Of a stretch of 18,726 nt of DNA, positions 8,932 through 16,043 are shown piece after piece (within the stretch, counting starts at the first letter, position 1; each line of letters begins with the position of its first letter). The position numbers and the translations under genes are program-made. The notes beneath the pieces were generated by a model. That model worked only from the letters and a program-made list of their open reading frames with translations. It searched no databases and had not been told where the DNA came from. This DNA is from Sterolibacterium sp964437515. Its GTDB lineage: Bacteria > Pseudomonadota > Gammaproteobacteria > Burkholderiales > Rhodocyclaceae. Where the stretch lies: positions 1-18,726 of the forward strand of contig CAYTHB010000053.1 of the NCBI GenBank assembly GCA_964437515.1, given 5' to 3'.

Positions 8932-8942
8932 AGGAAAGCGCA

Positions 8943-9221
8943 ATGACGACGAAAACACCGCCACCAGAAACCCTGCTTGAATTCCCGTGCGATTTCCCAC
9001 TCAAGATCATGGGGGCACGACATGACGATTACGCGCAGGCCGTGCTGGATGTCGTGTTGCGTCACTTTCCTGATTTCAATGCCTCCAGCATGGAAATGCG
9101 CCCATCGTCAAAGGGAACTTATCTGAGCCTGACCTGCACGGTGCGCGCCACGTCAAAAGCACAGCTTGATGCAATTTATCAGGAACTCACCACACATCCT
9201 TTGGTGAAAGTGGTTCTGTAG
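8943..9221 (+). CDS. ybeD: DUF493/YbeD family protein
   Basis: A small cytoplasmic protein of 92 residues with an ACT-like fold in the family. The opening pattern FPCDFPLKIMG and the closing TTHPLVKVVL are typical of YbeD. Its biochemical role is not established. In E. coli and many other proteobacteria it also lies between a dacA-type gene and lipB, as here. The ATG at 8943 is chosen because AAGGAA lies eight bases ahead. The frame is open back to a TTG at 8928, which overlaps the dat stop. The stop TAG shares its last base with the GTG of lipB. Confidence 0.9.
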   Translation: MTTKTPPPETLLEFPCDFPLKIMGARHDDYAQAVLDVVLRHFPDFNASSMEMRPSSKGTYLSLTCTVRATSKAQLDAIYQELTTHPLVKVVL

Positions 9222-9862
9222 TGGCAGTTGAGCCAGGCTCGCCGATCGCGGTGAATACAACATTACATGTTCGCCATTTGGGACATGTCGAATACGAATC
9301 GACATGGCGAGCCATGCAGACCTTCACTGTACAGCGCACACCACAAACACCCGATGAAATCTGGCTGTGCGAACATCCTCCCGTCTTTACCCTGGGACAA
9401 GCTGGAAAGCCTGAGCACCTGTTGCGTGACATCGGCATTCCCTTGGTCAAAATCGATCGAGGTGGACAGATTACTTACCACGGTCCAGGGCAGCTCATGG
9501 CGTATCTGTTGCTCGATTTGCAACGGCGCAACATCAAGGTGCGTGAGTTGGTCAGACGCATTGAGCAAGCCTTGATCGACATGCTGTCAGAGTATGGCAT
9601 CGAAGCCGCGCGACGTGAGGGTGCGCCAGGAGTCTATGTGGACGGCGCAAAGATTGCGGCTTTGGGTTTGCGTATCCGGAATTCACGCAGCTATCACGGT
9701 CTGTGCCTCAATGTGGATATGGATCTCGCACCTTATGCGGCAATCAATCCTTGCGGTTATGCAGGAATGCCAGTCACGCAAATGTGTGAGCTGTGCGAAG
9801 AAACCGATTTGCAGCGCGTGGCGGCACGGCTGCTACAGCATTTACAGGTGCAATTGTCATGA
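9221..9862 (+). CDS. lipB: Lipoyl(octanoyl) transferase LipB
   Basis: LipB moves octanoate from acyl carrier protein to lipoyl domains, the first step of lipoate assembly. It has 213 residues, normal for the family. Signature sequences are FTLGQAGKPEHLL, DRGGQITYHGPGQLMAYLL, catalytic Lys144 in DGAKIAALGLRI and catalytic Cys178 in NPCGYAGMPVTQM. The GTG start overlaps the stop of the preceding gene by one base and has only a weak ribosome site (GTGAAAG), which suggests translational coupling. The stop overlaps the lipA ATG. Confidence 0.95.
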   Translation: MAVEPGSPIAVNTTLHVRHLGHVEYESTWRAMQTFTVQRTPQTPDEIWLCEHPPVFTLGQAGKPEHLLRDIGIPLVKIDRGGQITYHGPGQLMAYLLLDLQRRNIKVRELVRRIEQALIDMLSEYGIEAARREGAPGVYVDGAKIAALGLRIRNSRSYHGLCLNVDMDLAPYAAINPCGYAGMPVTQMCELCEETDLQRVAARLLQHLQVQLS

Positions 9863-10818
9863 GTCACGAAAAACAGAAGGGTGCTGCAAAAACTGCACGC
9901 GCCTTTGGCAAGCAAACGATCAACATCGTTCCGGTTGAACGTCTCAAAAAACCCGAATGGATCCGTGTGAAAGCCGGCTCAGGTGCCACACGATTCAACG
10001 AAGTCAAAAGTATTTTGCGTGAGCAAAAATTGCACACGGTGTGTGAAGAAGCGACCTGCCCCAATATCGGCGAATGCTTCGGCAAGGGGACGGCCACCTT
10101 CATGATTCTGGGCGATTTGTGTACGCGACGTTGTCCCTTCTGCGATGTGGGACATGGCAAGCCTCTGCCCCCCGATGCCGATGAACCCCGTCACCTTGCT
10201 GACACCATCGCTGCACTGCGGCTCAAGTATGTGGTGATTACGAGCGTGGATCGCGATGATTTGCGTGATGGGGGTGCGCAGCATTTTGCAGATTGCATCA
10301 GGGAAGTTCGTATCCGCTCTCCGCAGACGCGCATTGAAGTATTGGTGCCGGATTTTCGTGGACGCATGGATATCGCGGTGGACATCTTCACGGCGACTCC
10401 GCCCGATGTGTTCAATCACAATCTCGAAACCGTGCCACGCCTCTACAAACAGGCGCGCCCTGGTGCGGATTACACGCATTCGCTGCAACTACTCAAAGCA
10501 TTCAAGGCGCGCAATCCGAACGTATCAACAAAATCCGGTTTGATGGTTGGCTTGGGCGAGACCGATGATGAAATCCTTGCCGTCATGCGCGATTTGCGTG
10601 CGCATGATGTCGATATGCTCACCATCGGTCAGTATCTTGCGCCCTCGGCTCATCATCTACCCGTGTTACGTTATGTGCATCCCGATATTTTCGCCATGTA
10701 CACACGCGAAGCTCAAAGCATGGGATTTGCTCATGCCGCGTGCGCACCGATGGTTCGCTCGTCTTACCACGCCGATGTGCAGGCACACGATGCTGGCGCG
10801 ATCAAGCGCGAGTCATAG
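9859..10818 (+). CDS. lipA: Lipoyl synthase LipA (radical SAM)
   Basis: LipA inserts two sulfur atoms into the octanoyl group left by LipB. With the ATG at 9859 it has 319 residues. The auxiliary iron-sulfur cluster cysteines are Cys62, Cys67 and Cys73 (VCEEATCPNIGECF). The radical SAM cluster cysteines are Cys88, Cys92 and Cys95 (CTRRCPFC). The closing RSSYHAD (300-306) supplies the serine ligand of the auxiliary cluster. The frame stays open upstream to 9793, but that extension lies inside lipB. The ATG overlaps the lipB stop as ATGA. No terminator hairpin is visible in the 31 bases before the convergent gene. Confidence 0.97.
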   Translation: MSHEKQKGAAKTARAFGKQTINIVPVERLKKPEWIRVKAGSGATRFNEVKSILREQKLHTVCEEATCPNIGECFGKGTATFMILGDLCTRRCPFCDVGHGKPLPPDADEPRHLADTIAALRLKYVVITSVDRDDLRDGGAQHFADCIREVRIRSPQTRIEVLVPDFRGRMDIAVDIFTATPPDVFNHNLETVPRLYKQARPGADYTHSLQLLKAFKARNPNVSTKSGLMVGLGETDDEILAVMRDLRAHDVDMLTIGQYLAPSAHHLPVLRYVHPDIFAMYTREAQSMGFAHAACAPMVRSSYHADVQAHDAGAIKRES

Positions 10819-10849
10819 GAGCCATAGGCGTCATAGCGCGCCCTTGATG

Positions 10850-12196
10850 TCAGCGCATTTCAAACGCCTCCTGATGAAAGCGCAGGTGGCTGACGTGCAT
10901 TGCAGCTAATTTGTCCAATTCGTGCTTGAGTTTTTCAGCCAGACCCTTCGGCCCGCAGAACCAAATTTCCTTGACCTGCTTGCCAAAGATTAGCGGCAGT
11001 TGCGCTGCATTCAAATTTTCGCCCTGCTGATCGCCATAGATGTACAGCGTCACATTGGGCAACGCGGCACACAGTGTTTTCAACCGATCAACGAAAGGAT
11101 CGCTGTCGCTATCACGATTACGCGTGCAGTAATGCAGCTCGGCGGCAGGCACCAGGTCTGGCTGCGCCTGCAAGGATTCCAGCCAAGCAAGGAACGGCGT
11201 AATACCAATGCCGCCCGCAATCCAGATTTGCTGTGCTTGTTGCTGGATGCGTCCCAGTTGAAAGCGACCATAAGGCCCTTCGGCGATGAGCGCTTGTCCT
11301 ACTTGCAAACGCGCAGCCAGATTGCGCGTGTAATCACCCAAAGCCTTGATCTGGAATTCGATGATGCCATTGCCCCGATCGGCACTGGCCATGCTGAACG
11401 GATGTGCGCCCTCGTTGCTGTCGAAGGTGAGGAAAGCGAACTGCCCGGCACGATGCCCCGGCCAGCCAGATAGTTGGCAGCGCAGGCTCAGAACATCGAC
11501 GCTGGCTTGCTCGATGGCAATCAATGTTCCGCTCACTTGCCGCTGACGGCCAATCGCACCGCGCAAGGCCTGCACGCTGCCATACACACCCGCACCCAAC
11601 AGCAAAGCCAGCAGCATGCCCACCGGCTGTTGCCAGTACGCACTGGGAGCCCACATCACGGCATGAAACACCAGAGCCAGATACAGCACCGGCATGGCTT
11701 TATGCAGCTTGCGCCAGGGTCGATAAGGGAAGCTTTTCCACAAGGCCAGCAGCAGCATCGCCAGCAAAATGTAAAAGCCCCATTCGCCCATATCCTTGGC
11801 CAGATCGCGCATGGGGTCGAGCAGGCCGGTGAGTTTTTCTTTATGGAGTTTGCCTGCGCGGCCGATACTGGCTTTGAGAAAGTCACCGACGACTTCTTTC
11901 ATTAACCAATGCGCCAGCGCGAAAACGCCAGCCCCGATGCCCGCCCATTTATGCAGGCGATACATCTGATCCAGCCCGTTCAGCGGTCGTTCCAGCCAGG
12001 CAGGTCGCGCCGCGAGCAGCATGGAGAGCGACATCAGGCTAATCGCCAGCAAACCGCTCAGATGCAGCAGTTCTTGACGCGCGATCCACCATGGATGGGC
12101 ATTGGCTGGATAGTCAGCCATGCTGATATGACCTGCCCAGCCCAATACGCCGAGCAGAATCACGCTGCCAAGAAGCCATCGACTAGCGCGATTCAT
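10850..12196 (-). CDS. Membrane flavocytochrome, ferric reductase/NOX type
   Basis: A 448-residue fusion of a ferric-reductase-like membrane domain and a ferredoxin-NADP reductase domain. The N-terminal half (about 8-210) has six hydrophobic segments. His82 (RLHKW), His96 (LAHW), His165 (KLHKAM) and His178 (VFHAV) are candidate axial ligands for two b haems. The cytoplasmic half shows the FAD-site motif HPFSMAS (265-271), the NAD(P)-site GGIGITPF (328-335), CGPKG (414-418) and a C-terminal aromatic in AFEMR. It should pass NAD(P)H electrons across the membrane. It closes an operon with two periplasmic c-type cytochromes, which are its likely acceptors, so a role in iron assimilation is less likely. 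Its ATG overlaps the PepSY gene stop by four bases. Confidence 0.87.
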   Translation of the reverse strand: MNRASRWLLGSVILLGVLGWAGHISMADYPANAHPWWIARQELLHLSGLLAISLMSLSMLLAARPAWLERPLNGLDQMYRLHKWAGIGAGVFALAHWLMKEVVGDFLKASIGRAGKLHKEKLTGLLDPMRDLAKDMGEWGFYILLAMLLLALWKSFPYRPWRKLHKAMPVLYLALVFHAVMWAPSAYWQQPVGMLLALLLGAGVYGSVQALRGAIGRQRQVSGTLIAIEQASVDVLSLRCQLSGWPGHRAGQFAFLTFDSNEGAHPFSMASADRGNGIIEFQIKALGDYTRNLAARLQVGQALIAEGPYGRFQLGRIQQQAQQIWIAGGIGITPFLAWLESLQAQPDLVPAAELHYCTRNRDSDSDPFVDRLKTLCAALPNVTLYIYGDQQGENLNAAQLPLIFGKQVKEIWFCGPKGLAEKLKHELDKLAAMHVSHLRFHQEAFEMR

Positions 12197-12621
12197 GGCC
12201 GCGCTCCGGTTGCAGTGGCAGGCAGATCATCCCTACAGCGGCGTTGATTACACTCAACCCCGGGCTTGCCGGATTTGTCGGGGTTGCCCCAGCCATGCCC
12301 TTCCTGCAGGTCTTTGTTCTTGCGCGGACGCATATCCAGCACCGCACCCGTTTGCGGATGCACATGCAGCTTGACGCGCTGGCCATCGCGATGGGTCGCC
12401 TTGACTTCATAGTTACCGTGCTCGCGCTCGATTTTCTCGATATTGCGATAGCCAGCAGCTTCCAGTTGGCTGTAGACCTGGGCAATCGAAAGCCATTGCG
12501 GCGCTGCTGTCGCGGAATTGTTTTCCGGCGCAGAAGGTGTTGCCGCAGCAAAGCTCAGTGCGGCTGGAATGGCAATCGCTGTGGTCAAGAGCAGACCGGC
12601 AATCAGTGAACTGTATTTCAT
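12193..12621 (-). CDS. Exported PepSY-domain protein
   Basis: A 142-residue protein with a signal peptide (MKYSSLIAG start, likely cleavage near residue 26) and one PepSY domain (about 45-100). The domain has the usual layout: an amphipathic helix QVYSQLEAAGY, then strands ending in KLHVHPQTGAVLDMRP. The tail has two cysteines (VECNQRRC), which might form a disulfide. PepSY domains are associated with regulators of periplasmic proteins and with redox or haem systems, but the task here is unknown. The ATG at 12621 has AAGGAG upstream. The frame is open to 12654, which would overlap the diheme cytochrome gene. It lies between that gene and the flavocytochrome. Confidence 0.85.
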   Translation of the reverse strand: MKYSSLIAGLLLTTAIAIPAALSFAAATPSAPENNSATAAPQWLSIAQVYSQLEAAGYRNIEKIEREHGNYEVKATHRDGQRVKLHVHPQTGAVLDMRPRKNKDLQEGHGWGNPDKSGKPGVECNQRRCRDDLPATATGARP

Positions 12622-12650
12622 GATGAGGCTCCTTATGATTTCAATCAGAT

Positions 12651-13163
12651 TCATTCGTCGTAACTACCCGCTTCGGCTCCCGTATGACAAGCCAGACAAT
12701 TGGTTTTGCTGCGTACTTCTTTATGTCGCCATTCCCAGTCGGGCACTTTTCGATGTTTGTGTACCCATTGCGGCAATTGGGTGATGCGCTGCGGCGCACT
12801 GTTCAAATCCACACCGCGCAACAGTTTGCTGGGGGCTCGCCCAGACGTAGCGGGAGCATCGGCTGCATTGGCGACGAGGTAATCGTTAATCCGTTTGGCC
12901 GCCTGGGCATCGACACTGGCATCGTCGCCAAAATGATTTTTTAGATTGCCCATCATTCGTTGCCAGGAACTGGCGGGCAGCATCGCCGGTGAAAACGCCA
13001 GATGGCAACTACCGCATTCTTCCTTGACCACAGGGTCTTTGACCGGCGGATAGTAATGGCGGTCGCCCGCCATGGCATAGCTCAAAGCCATCGCTAAAAA
13101 TCCCAAACCAATGCCGGTGAGCACCAGTGAACGACTGGAAAATGGAAGCTGTAATGATTTCAT
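12651..13163 (-). CDS. dhc: Periplasmic diheme cytochrome c (DHC family)
   Basis: A 170-residue exported cytochrome. The signal peptide or anchor covers residues 1-32, ending near AMA. The first haem site is CGSCH (50-54) and the second is CLACH (156-160), close to the C-terminus. The intervening KEECGSCHLAFSP and DWEWRHKEV patterns fit the diheme cytochrome c known from Rhodobacter sphaeroides, where DHC passes electrons to SHP. Here the shp gene lies 47 bases upstream. The ATG at 13163 has AAGGAG six bases before it. The protein most likely carries electrons in the periplasm from the membrane flavocytochrome to SHP. Confidence 0.9.
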   Translation of the reverse strand: MKSLQLPFSSRSLVLTGIGLGFLAMALSYAMAGDRHYYPPVKDPVVKEECGSCHLAFSPAMLPASSWQRMMGNLKNHFGDDASVDAQAAKRINDYLVANAADAPATSGRAPSKLLRGVDLNSAPQRITQLPQWVHKHRKVPDWEWRHKEVRSKTNCLACHTGAEAGSYDE

Positions 13164-13210
13164 GTGAGGCTCCTTGCGTGGCTCATTGTGTCGTCGTGAA
13201 GTTGAATCTC

Positions 13211-13612
13211 TTACTGACTCAGCATGTAACTCAGCCAGTCACCTTTTTCCCGTGCTGTACATTCGCGCCCCAGCACCTCCATGCAGTTGCGCTTGAACCA
13301 TTTTTCAACCTTGGCAGCATCGGTATAGCGTGATGGGTTGGCTGAAGCCGCCATCGCCTTGATCGGCTTGCCGGTCAAGGTTTGCCCAGTGCCGCGCACA
13401 TCCTTGCCATGGCAGGATGTGCAACTCGGTATCTCGGCCTTGCCCGCAGCAAAGGCACGCGTGTGCAACTCCTGCCCGCGTGCAGCAGAAAAGCTGCTCA
13501 CTTTGGCAGTGCTGGCATACTGTGCCAGCAAATCCTCACGCACTCCGGCGAAGCTGGAATGGCTCAAAGCCAAACTTGCCAAGCCAATCAGTAATAACGG
13601 TGTTTTGTGCAT
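13211..13612 (-). CDS. shp: SHP-type monohaem cytochrome c (DUF1924)
   Basis: A 133-residue exported haem protein of the sphaeroides heme protein family. In that family an Asn ligand leaves the haem when reduced, opening a site for oxygen or nitric oxide. The signal peptide ends near FAG (residue 23). The haem motif is CTSCH (64-68). A candidate distal Asn is Asn92 in SANPSRYT. The paired Cys110 and Cys118 in RNCMEVLGREC match the family disulfide. The start is the ATG at 13612, six bases after AAGGAGG. A closer ATG at 13618 directly abuts the ribosome site. It is the first gene of the minus-strand redox operon. Confidence 0.9.
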   Translation of the reverse strand: MHKTPLLLIGLASLALSHSSFAGVREDLLAQYASTAKVSSFSAARGQELHTRAFAAGKAEIPSCTSCHGKDVRGTGQTLTGKPIKAMAASANPSRYTDAAKVEKWFKRNCMEVLGRECTAREKGDWLSYMLSQ

Positions 13613-13643
13613 TTCCATCCTCCTTGGTGGGGTTGATGGGCAC

Positions 13644-13716
13644 ACTATGCACAGCCCCAGCTGAACCTTTCCTGAATCAGCTGTTCATCCTGCATTCAGC
13701 TTTTCTGCGCTATAAA
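13644..13716. promoter_or_regulatory. Divergent regulator site with mirror-image promoters
   Basis: Four half-sites of TGAA/TTCA type lie at 13661-13665 (CTGAA), 13672-13676 (CTGAA), 13684-13688 (TTCAT) and 13695-13699 (TTCAG). Each pair is a direct repeat with an 11-base period, the geometry used by OmpR-family regulators. The pairs face each other around position 13680. On the plus side, 11 bases past the last half-site lies TATAAA (13711-13716). On the minus side, 11 bases past the first lies CATAGT (13649-13644). The simplest reading is one regulator dimer activating each divergent promoter, probably the response regulator encoded at 14079. Confidence 0.6.
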
Positions 13717-13722
13717 GAGCCC

Positions 13723-14079
13723 ATGAAGAATCGACTGTTCATGATCTTGTCCCTCCTTGCCTTGCTGGCACACAGCCCGTTGCAGGCCGGGGCTGATACG
13801 CCTCATGACCACGACCGCGCCCGTCAGGCACTGCTGGCAGGCGAAATTCTGCCGCTCAAAACCATCCTCGAACGGGTTGAACGCAGCCAACCGGGGCAAG
13901 TGATGGAGGTCGAACTGGAGCAAAAGCCAGCGGGCTGGATTTATGAAATCAAACTACTGCAAACCGAAGGTCGTCTGCTCAAGCTGTATGTCGATGCGCG
14001 CAGCGGTGGAATCCTGCGCGTAAAACAAAAAGAGCAGAAAGGCCCCAAAGACAAACACCGCGCAGAGGAGCCGCGCTGA
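13723..14079 (+). CDS. Exported PepSY-domain protein ahead of the regulator
   Basis: A 118-residue protein with a signal peptide (MKNRLFMILSLLALLA, likely cleavage after LQAG near residue 23) and a PepSY domain (about 40-103). The domain carries LKTILERVERSQPGQVMEVELE and the typical strand end LLKLYVDARSGGILRV. The C-terminus is highly charged. Small PepSY proteins often precede PhoPQ- or QseBC-like gene pairs and may tune the sensor from the periplasm, which is an inference here. The ATG lies only seven bases after the predicted -10 element, so its message may have almost no leader. The stop shares a base with the next ATG (TGATG). Confidence 0.82.
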   Translation: MKNRLFMILSLLALLAHSPLQAGADTPHDHDRARQALLAGEILPLKTILERVERSQPGQVMEVELEQKPAGWIYEIKLLQTEGRLLKLYVDARSGGILRVKQKEQKGPKDKHRAEEPR

Positions 14080-14744
14080 TGCGTTTGCTGATTGTTGAAG
14101 ACGAGCCCACGCTGGCGCAGCAAGTGATCGCCGCCGTCAGTGCCGCGGGCTATGTCGCCGATCACGCCAGCAACGGCATGGACGCGCATTTTATGGGTGA
14201 CACCGAACCCTATGATGCCGTGGTGCTGGATCTGGGCTTGCCCCAGATCGACGGTTTGAGCGTACTGAAAAAATGGCGCGCTGCCGGACGCAGCATGCCG
14301 GTGCTAATCCTCACTGCACGCGATAGCTGGCATGAAAAGGTGGCGGGCATTGATGCTGGGGCTGACGATTACCTCGCCAAACCGTTTCACATGGAAGAAC
14401 TGCTGGCTCGCTTGCGCGCCCTGATCCGCCGCGCTGGCGGACATGCCCGTAACGAATTGGTGTGTGGTTCGCTATTGCTCGACACGCGCAGCAGCCGGGT
14501 TACGGTGCGTGGCGAACCACTCACGCTGACCAGTCACGAATATCGTGTGCTGGCGTATCTGATGCACCACGTCGGCGAAATCGTCAGCCGCACCGAACTG
14601 ACCGAACACATCTACGCACAGGACTTCGAGCGCGACTCAAATACGCTGGAAGTTTTTATCGGTCGCCTGCGTAAAAAACTACCACCCGGCCTGATCGAAA
14701 CCGTGCGCGGGCTGGGCTATCGGCTGAACGAGAAGACAAGCTAG
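14079..14744 (+). CDS. PhoP-like OmpR-family response regulator
   Basis: A 221-residue regulator. The receiver domain has acidic residues VEDE, phospho-acceptor Asp51 in VVLDLGLP, Thr79 in LTARDSWHEKV and Lys101 in AKPFH. The winged-helix domain follows, with SNTLEVFIGRLRKKL as the recognition region and ETVRGLGYRL at the end. The LTARDSW and GRLRKK patterns resemble PhoP more than PhoB. It follows the PepSY gene with a TGATG overlap. Its cognate kinase, encoded at 16056, is separated by an inserted 1.3 kb stretch. It probably controls the divergent cytochrome operon and its own operon through the mirror-image site at 13661-13699. Confidence 0.92.
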   Translation: MRLLIVEDEPTLAQQVIAAVSAAGYVADHASNGMDAHFMGDTEPYDAVVLDLGLPQIDGLSVLKKWRAAGRSMPVLILTARDSWHEKVAGIDAGADDYLAKPFHMEELLARLRALIRRAGGHARNELVCGSLLLDTRSSRVTVRGEPLTLTSHEYRVLAYLMHHVGEIVSRTELTEHIYAQDFERDSNTLEVFIGRLRKKLPPGLIETVRGLGYRLNEKTS

Positions 14745-15042
14745 CCAAACAACACCAATAACCAGACAGCGGGCACATTGAGCAAGGCGATCAACACCGC
14801 CGCGCTGCCCTACAGCCGAGGTCAACTGTATGAGGTCGATTGACGCATCTGCAGCAAAGTATCAGCCCTGATACAGATACCGCTGAAAGCCGACAAACGC
14901 CTTGCGCACCGTATCGGACGTGCCCAGATCAGCAAACGCATCTGTCCATAGTATGCCAAGACAGCAGCTTCAGCTTTCATCGGCAAGCAGTTGGGGCAGT
15001 TTCTCCTCCGCCAGACCGGCAGCTGCTGCACCTTCCGCGGTT
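14745..15042. other. Apparently non-coding spacer between regulator and dinD-like gene
   Basis: No convincing intact gene is seen. In frame with the regulator, a stop-free run continues for 33 codons past its TAG and ends at a TGA near 14841. On the minus strand, the tail frame of the DinD-like gene (stop near 14970) continues past that stop with about 30 further open codons. A short inverted repeat (14859-14874, six-base arms around GCCC) lies between. These may be relics of the DNA that came in with the DinD-like gene. No transposase fragment or clear target duplication was recognised. Confidence 0.4.
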
Positions 15043-15819
15043 TCACGCAGGGTTTGCCGCAAGCGGTCGGCGTGCCTGCTTGGCGATGGCACCGCCCTTG
15101 CTTGCCGCTTCGCTGTTTTCCTGCATGCCGGTCGCATCGTCGGCCTCGGCAATCTGGCGGGCAGACAACTCCGCCAGAGCCGTAAAAATCAGCTCCGCCT
15201 CACTCATGTGGTCGCGCAGATTGTGATCCTGCAAACCCTTCATCTTCTTGTGCGCCTTGACGCTGACGCCCGCCCACTCCTGATGAATCAGATTGGTGAG
15301 AATGGCGAATTCCTCGCCCTGCTTGATATCGTGATCGGCCCAGTAATCGGTCAGCTTGTTGCGCGTTTCCTGCCTGGTCATGCGCTGCTGTATCCACTTC
15401 TCGCTACGACCGTGCTTCTGCCAGGTCTCGCGAGCACGGTCGAGCGAGCGGCCGGGGTCGGCCATTTCCTGCATACGTTCGTAGCCGACTTTGGCCAACC
15501 ACAGCTTGATCGGCTCGGCCTTGGGGCTGGGAACGGACTGCACCAGACGCAGCAGGGTTTCGGCGGTGGCCATATCGGTCAGGCGCTGCTTGCCGTCGGC
15601 AGCGGTCAATTTCAACTGGTAACAGTTTGATACCAGTTCACTCCCTTCCTTGGCCAACCGGCCTTTAAGGACTTTCCAGTACTTTCTGGCCCCTTGATAG
15701 TCCGGCTGCTGGGTCAGCACCTGGATGATGTCGATGACCGAAAATGACCAAGCCTCGGTTTCCTCGTCATAAACGCGGCGAATGGGATGGCTCTCGAACA
15801 GGGCAGGCTGGACACTCAT
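15043..15819 (-). CDS. dinD: DinD/Bro-N-type protein, C-terminus probably frameshifted
   Basis: A 258-residue protein of the DNA-damage-inducible protein D / Bro-N class. Residues 1-105 have the Bro-N layout (WSFSVIDIIQVL, ARKYWKVLKGRL, LTDMATAETLLRLVQ). The C-terminal part has the DinD-like pattern KKMKGLQDHNLRDHMSEAELI and GGAIAKQAR. E. coli DinD inhibits RecA filaments, but whether this protein does so is unknown. After residue 249 the frame soon stops. The neighbouring frame continues with LRQTLRE and AEEKLPQLLADES to a stop near 14970, which would restore a length of about 280, close to E. coli DinD. A one-base indel near 15060-15080 is therefore suspected. The ATG at 15819 has GGAG upstream. 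No LexA-type site was seen. It sits antisense between a regulator and its kinase. Confidence 0.75.
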   Translation of the reverse strand: MSVQPALFESHPIRRVYDEETEAWSFSVIDIIQVLTQQPDYQGARKYWKVLKGRLAKEGSELVSNCYQLKLTAADGKQRLTDMATAETLLRLVQSVPSPKAEPIKLWLAKVGYERMQEMADPGRSLDRARETWQKHGRSEKWIQQRMTRQETRNKLTDYWADHDIKQGEEFAILTNLIHQEWAGVSVKAHKKMKGLQDHNLRDHMSEAELIFTALAELSARQIAEADDATGMQENSEAASKGGAIAKQARRPLAANPA

Positions 15820-15914
15820 GGCGCGCTCCGAATTATTCCGAAATCATGGTTTGCAAAAAGGCCAGGCAAATCAGCCAAAAGCGTTAATTTCCCCGCTATT
15901 TCCCACGAGGAAAA

Positions 15915-16043
15915 ATGACGGATGCTTGCTGCATGCCACGGAGGTGCGATCTGGTCAGGAATCAAAAGCCAGTGAAAGAACCTGTTTGCAACATTTGGCA
16001 GCTCATGAGCCAAGCTGGAAACCGGCATAATCCGGGTTCATGA
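15915..16043 (+). CDS. Possible 42-residue leader ORF before the kinase
   Basis: An ATG with GAGGAAAA directly upstream opens a 42-codon frame that begins MTDACCMPRRC and ends NRHNPGS. The TGA stop (16041-16043) merges into the GAGGAG ribosome site of the kinase gene, which starts with TTG 12 bases later. That arrangement would allow translational coupling. No family is recognised and no membrane segment is seen. Chance cannot be excluded for an ORF of this length. Confidence 0.2.
   Translation: MTDACCMPRRCDLVRNQKPVKEPVCNIWQLMSQAGNRHNPGS

Noticed and set aside
9793..9858. N-terminal extension of lipA into lipB
   Set aside because: The ATG at 9859 overlaps the lipB stop in the usual way and gives the normal LipA length. 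The extension only translates lipB sequence in another frame.
14859..14874. Inverted repeat with six-base arms, considered as terminator or transposon end
   Set aside because: It is short, has no following T-run, and no matching copy was found at the other side of the DinD-like gene.
14902..15630. 242-codon plus-strand frame opposite the DinD-like gene
   Set aside because: The minus-strand frame has clear Bro-N/DinD features and a ribosome site. The plus frame has no recognisable motif.
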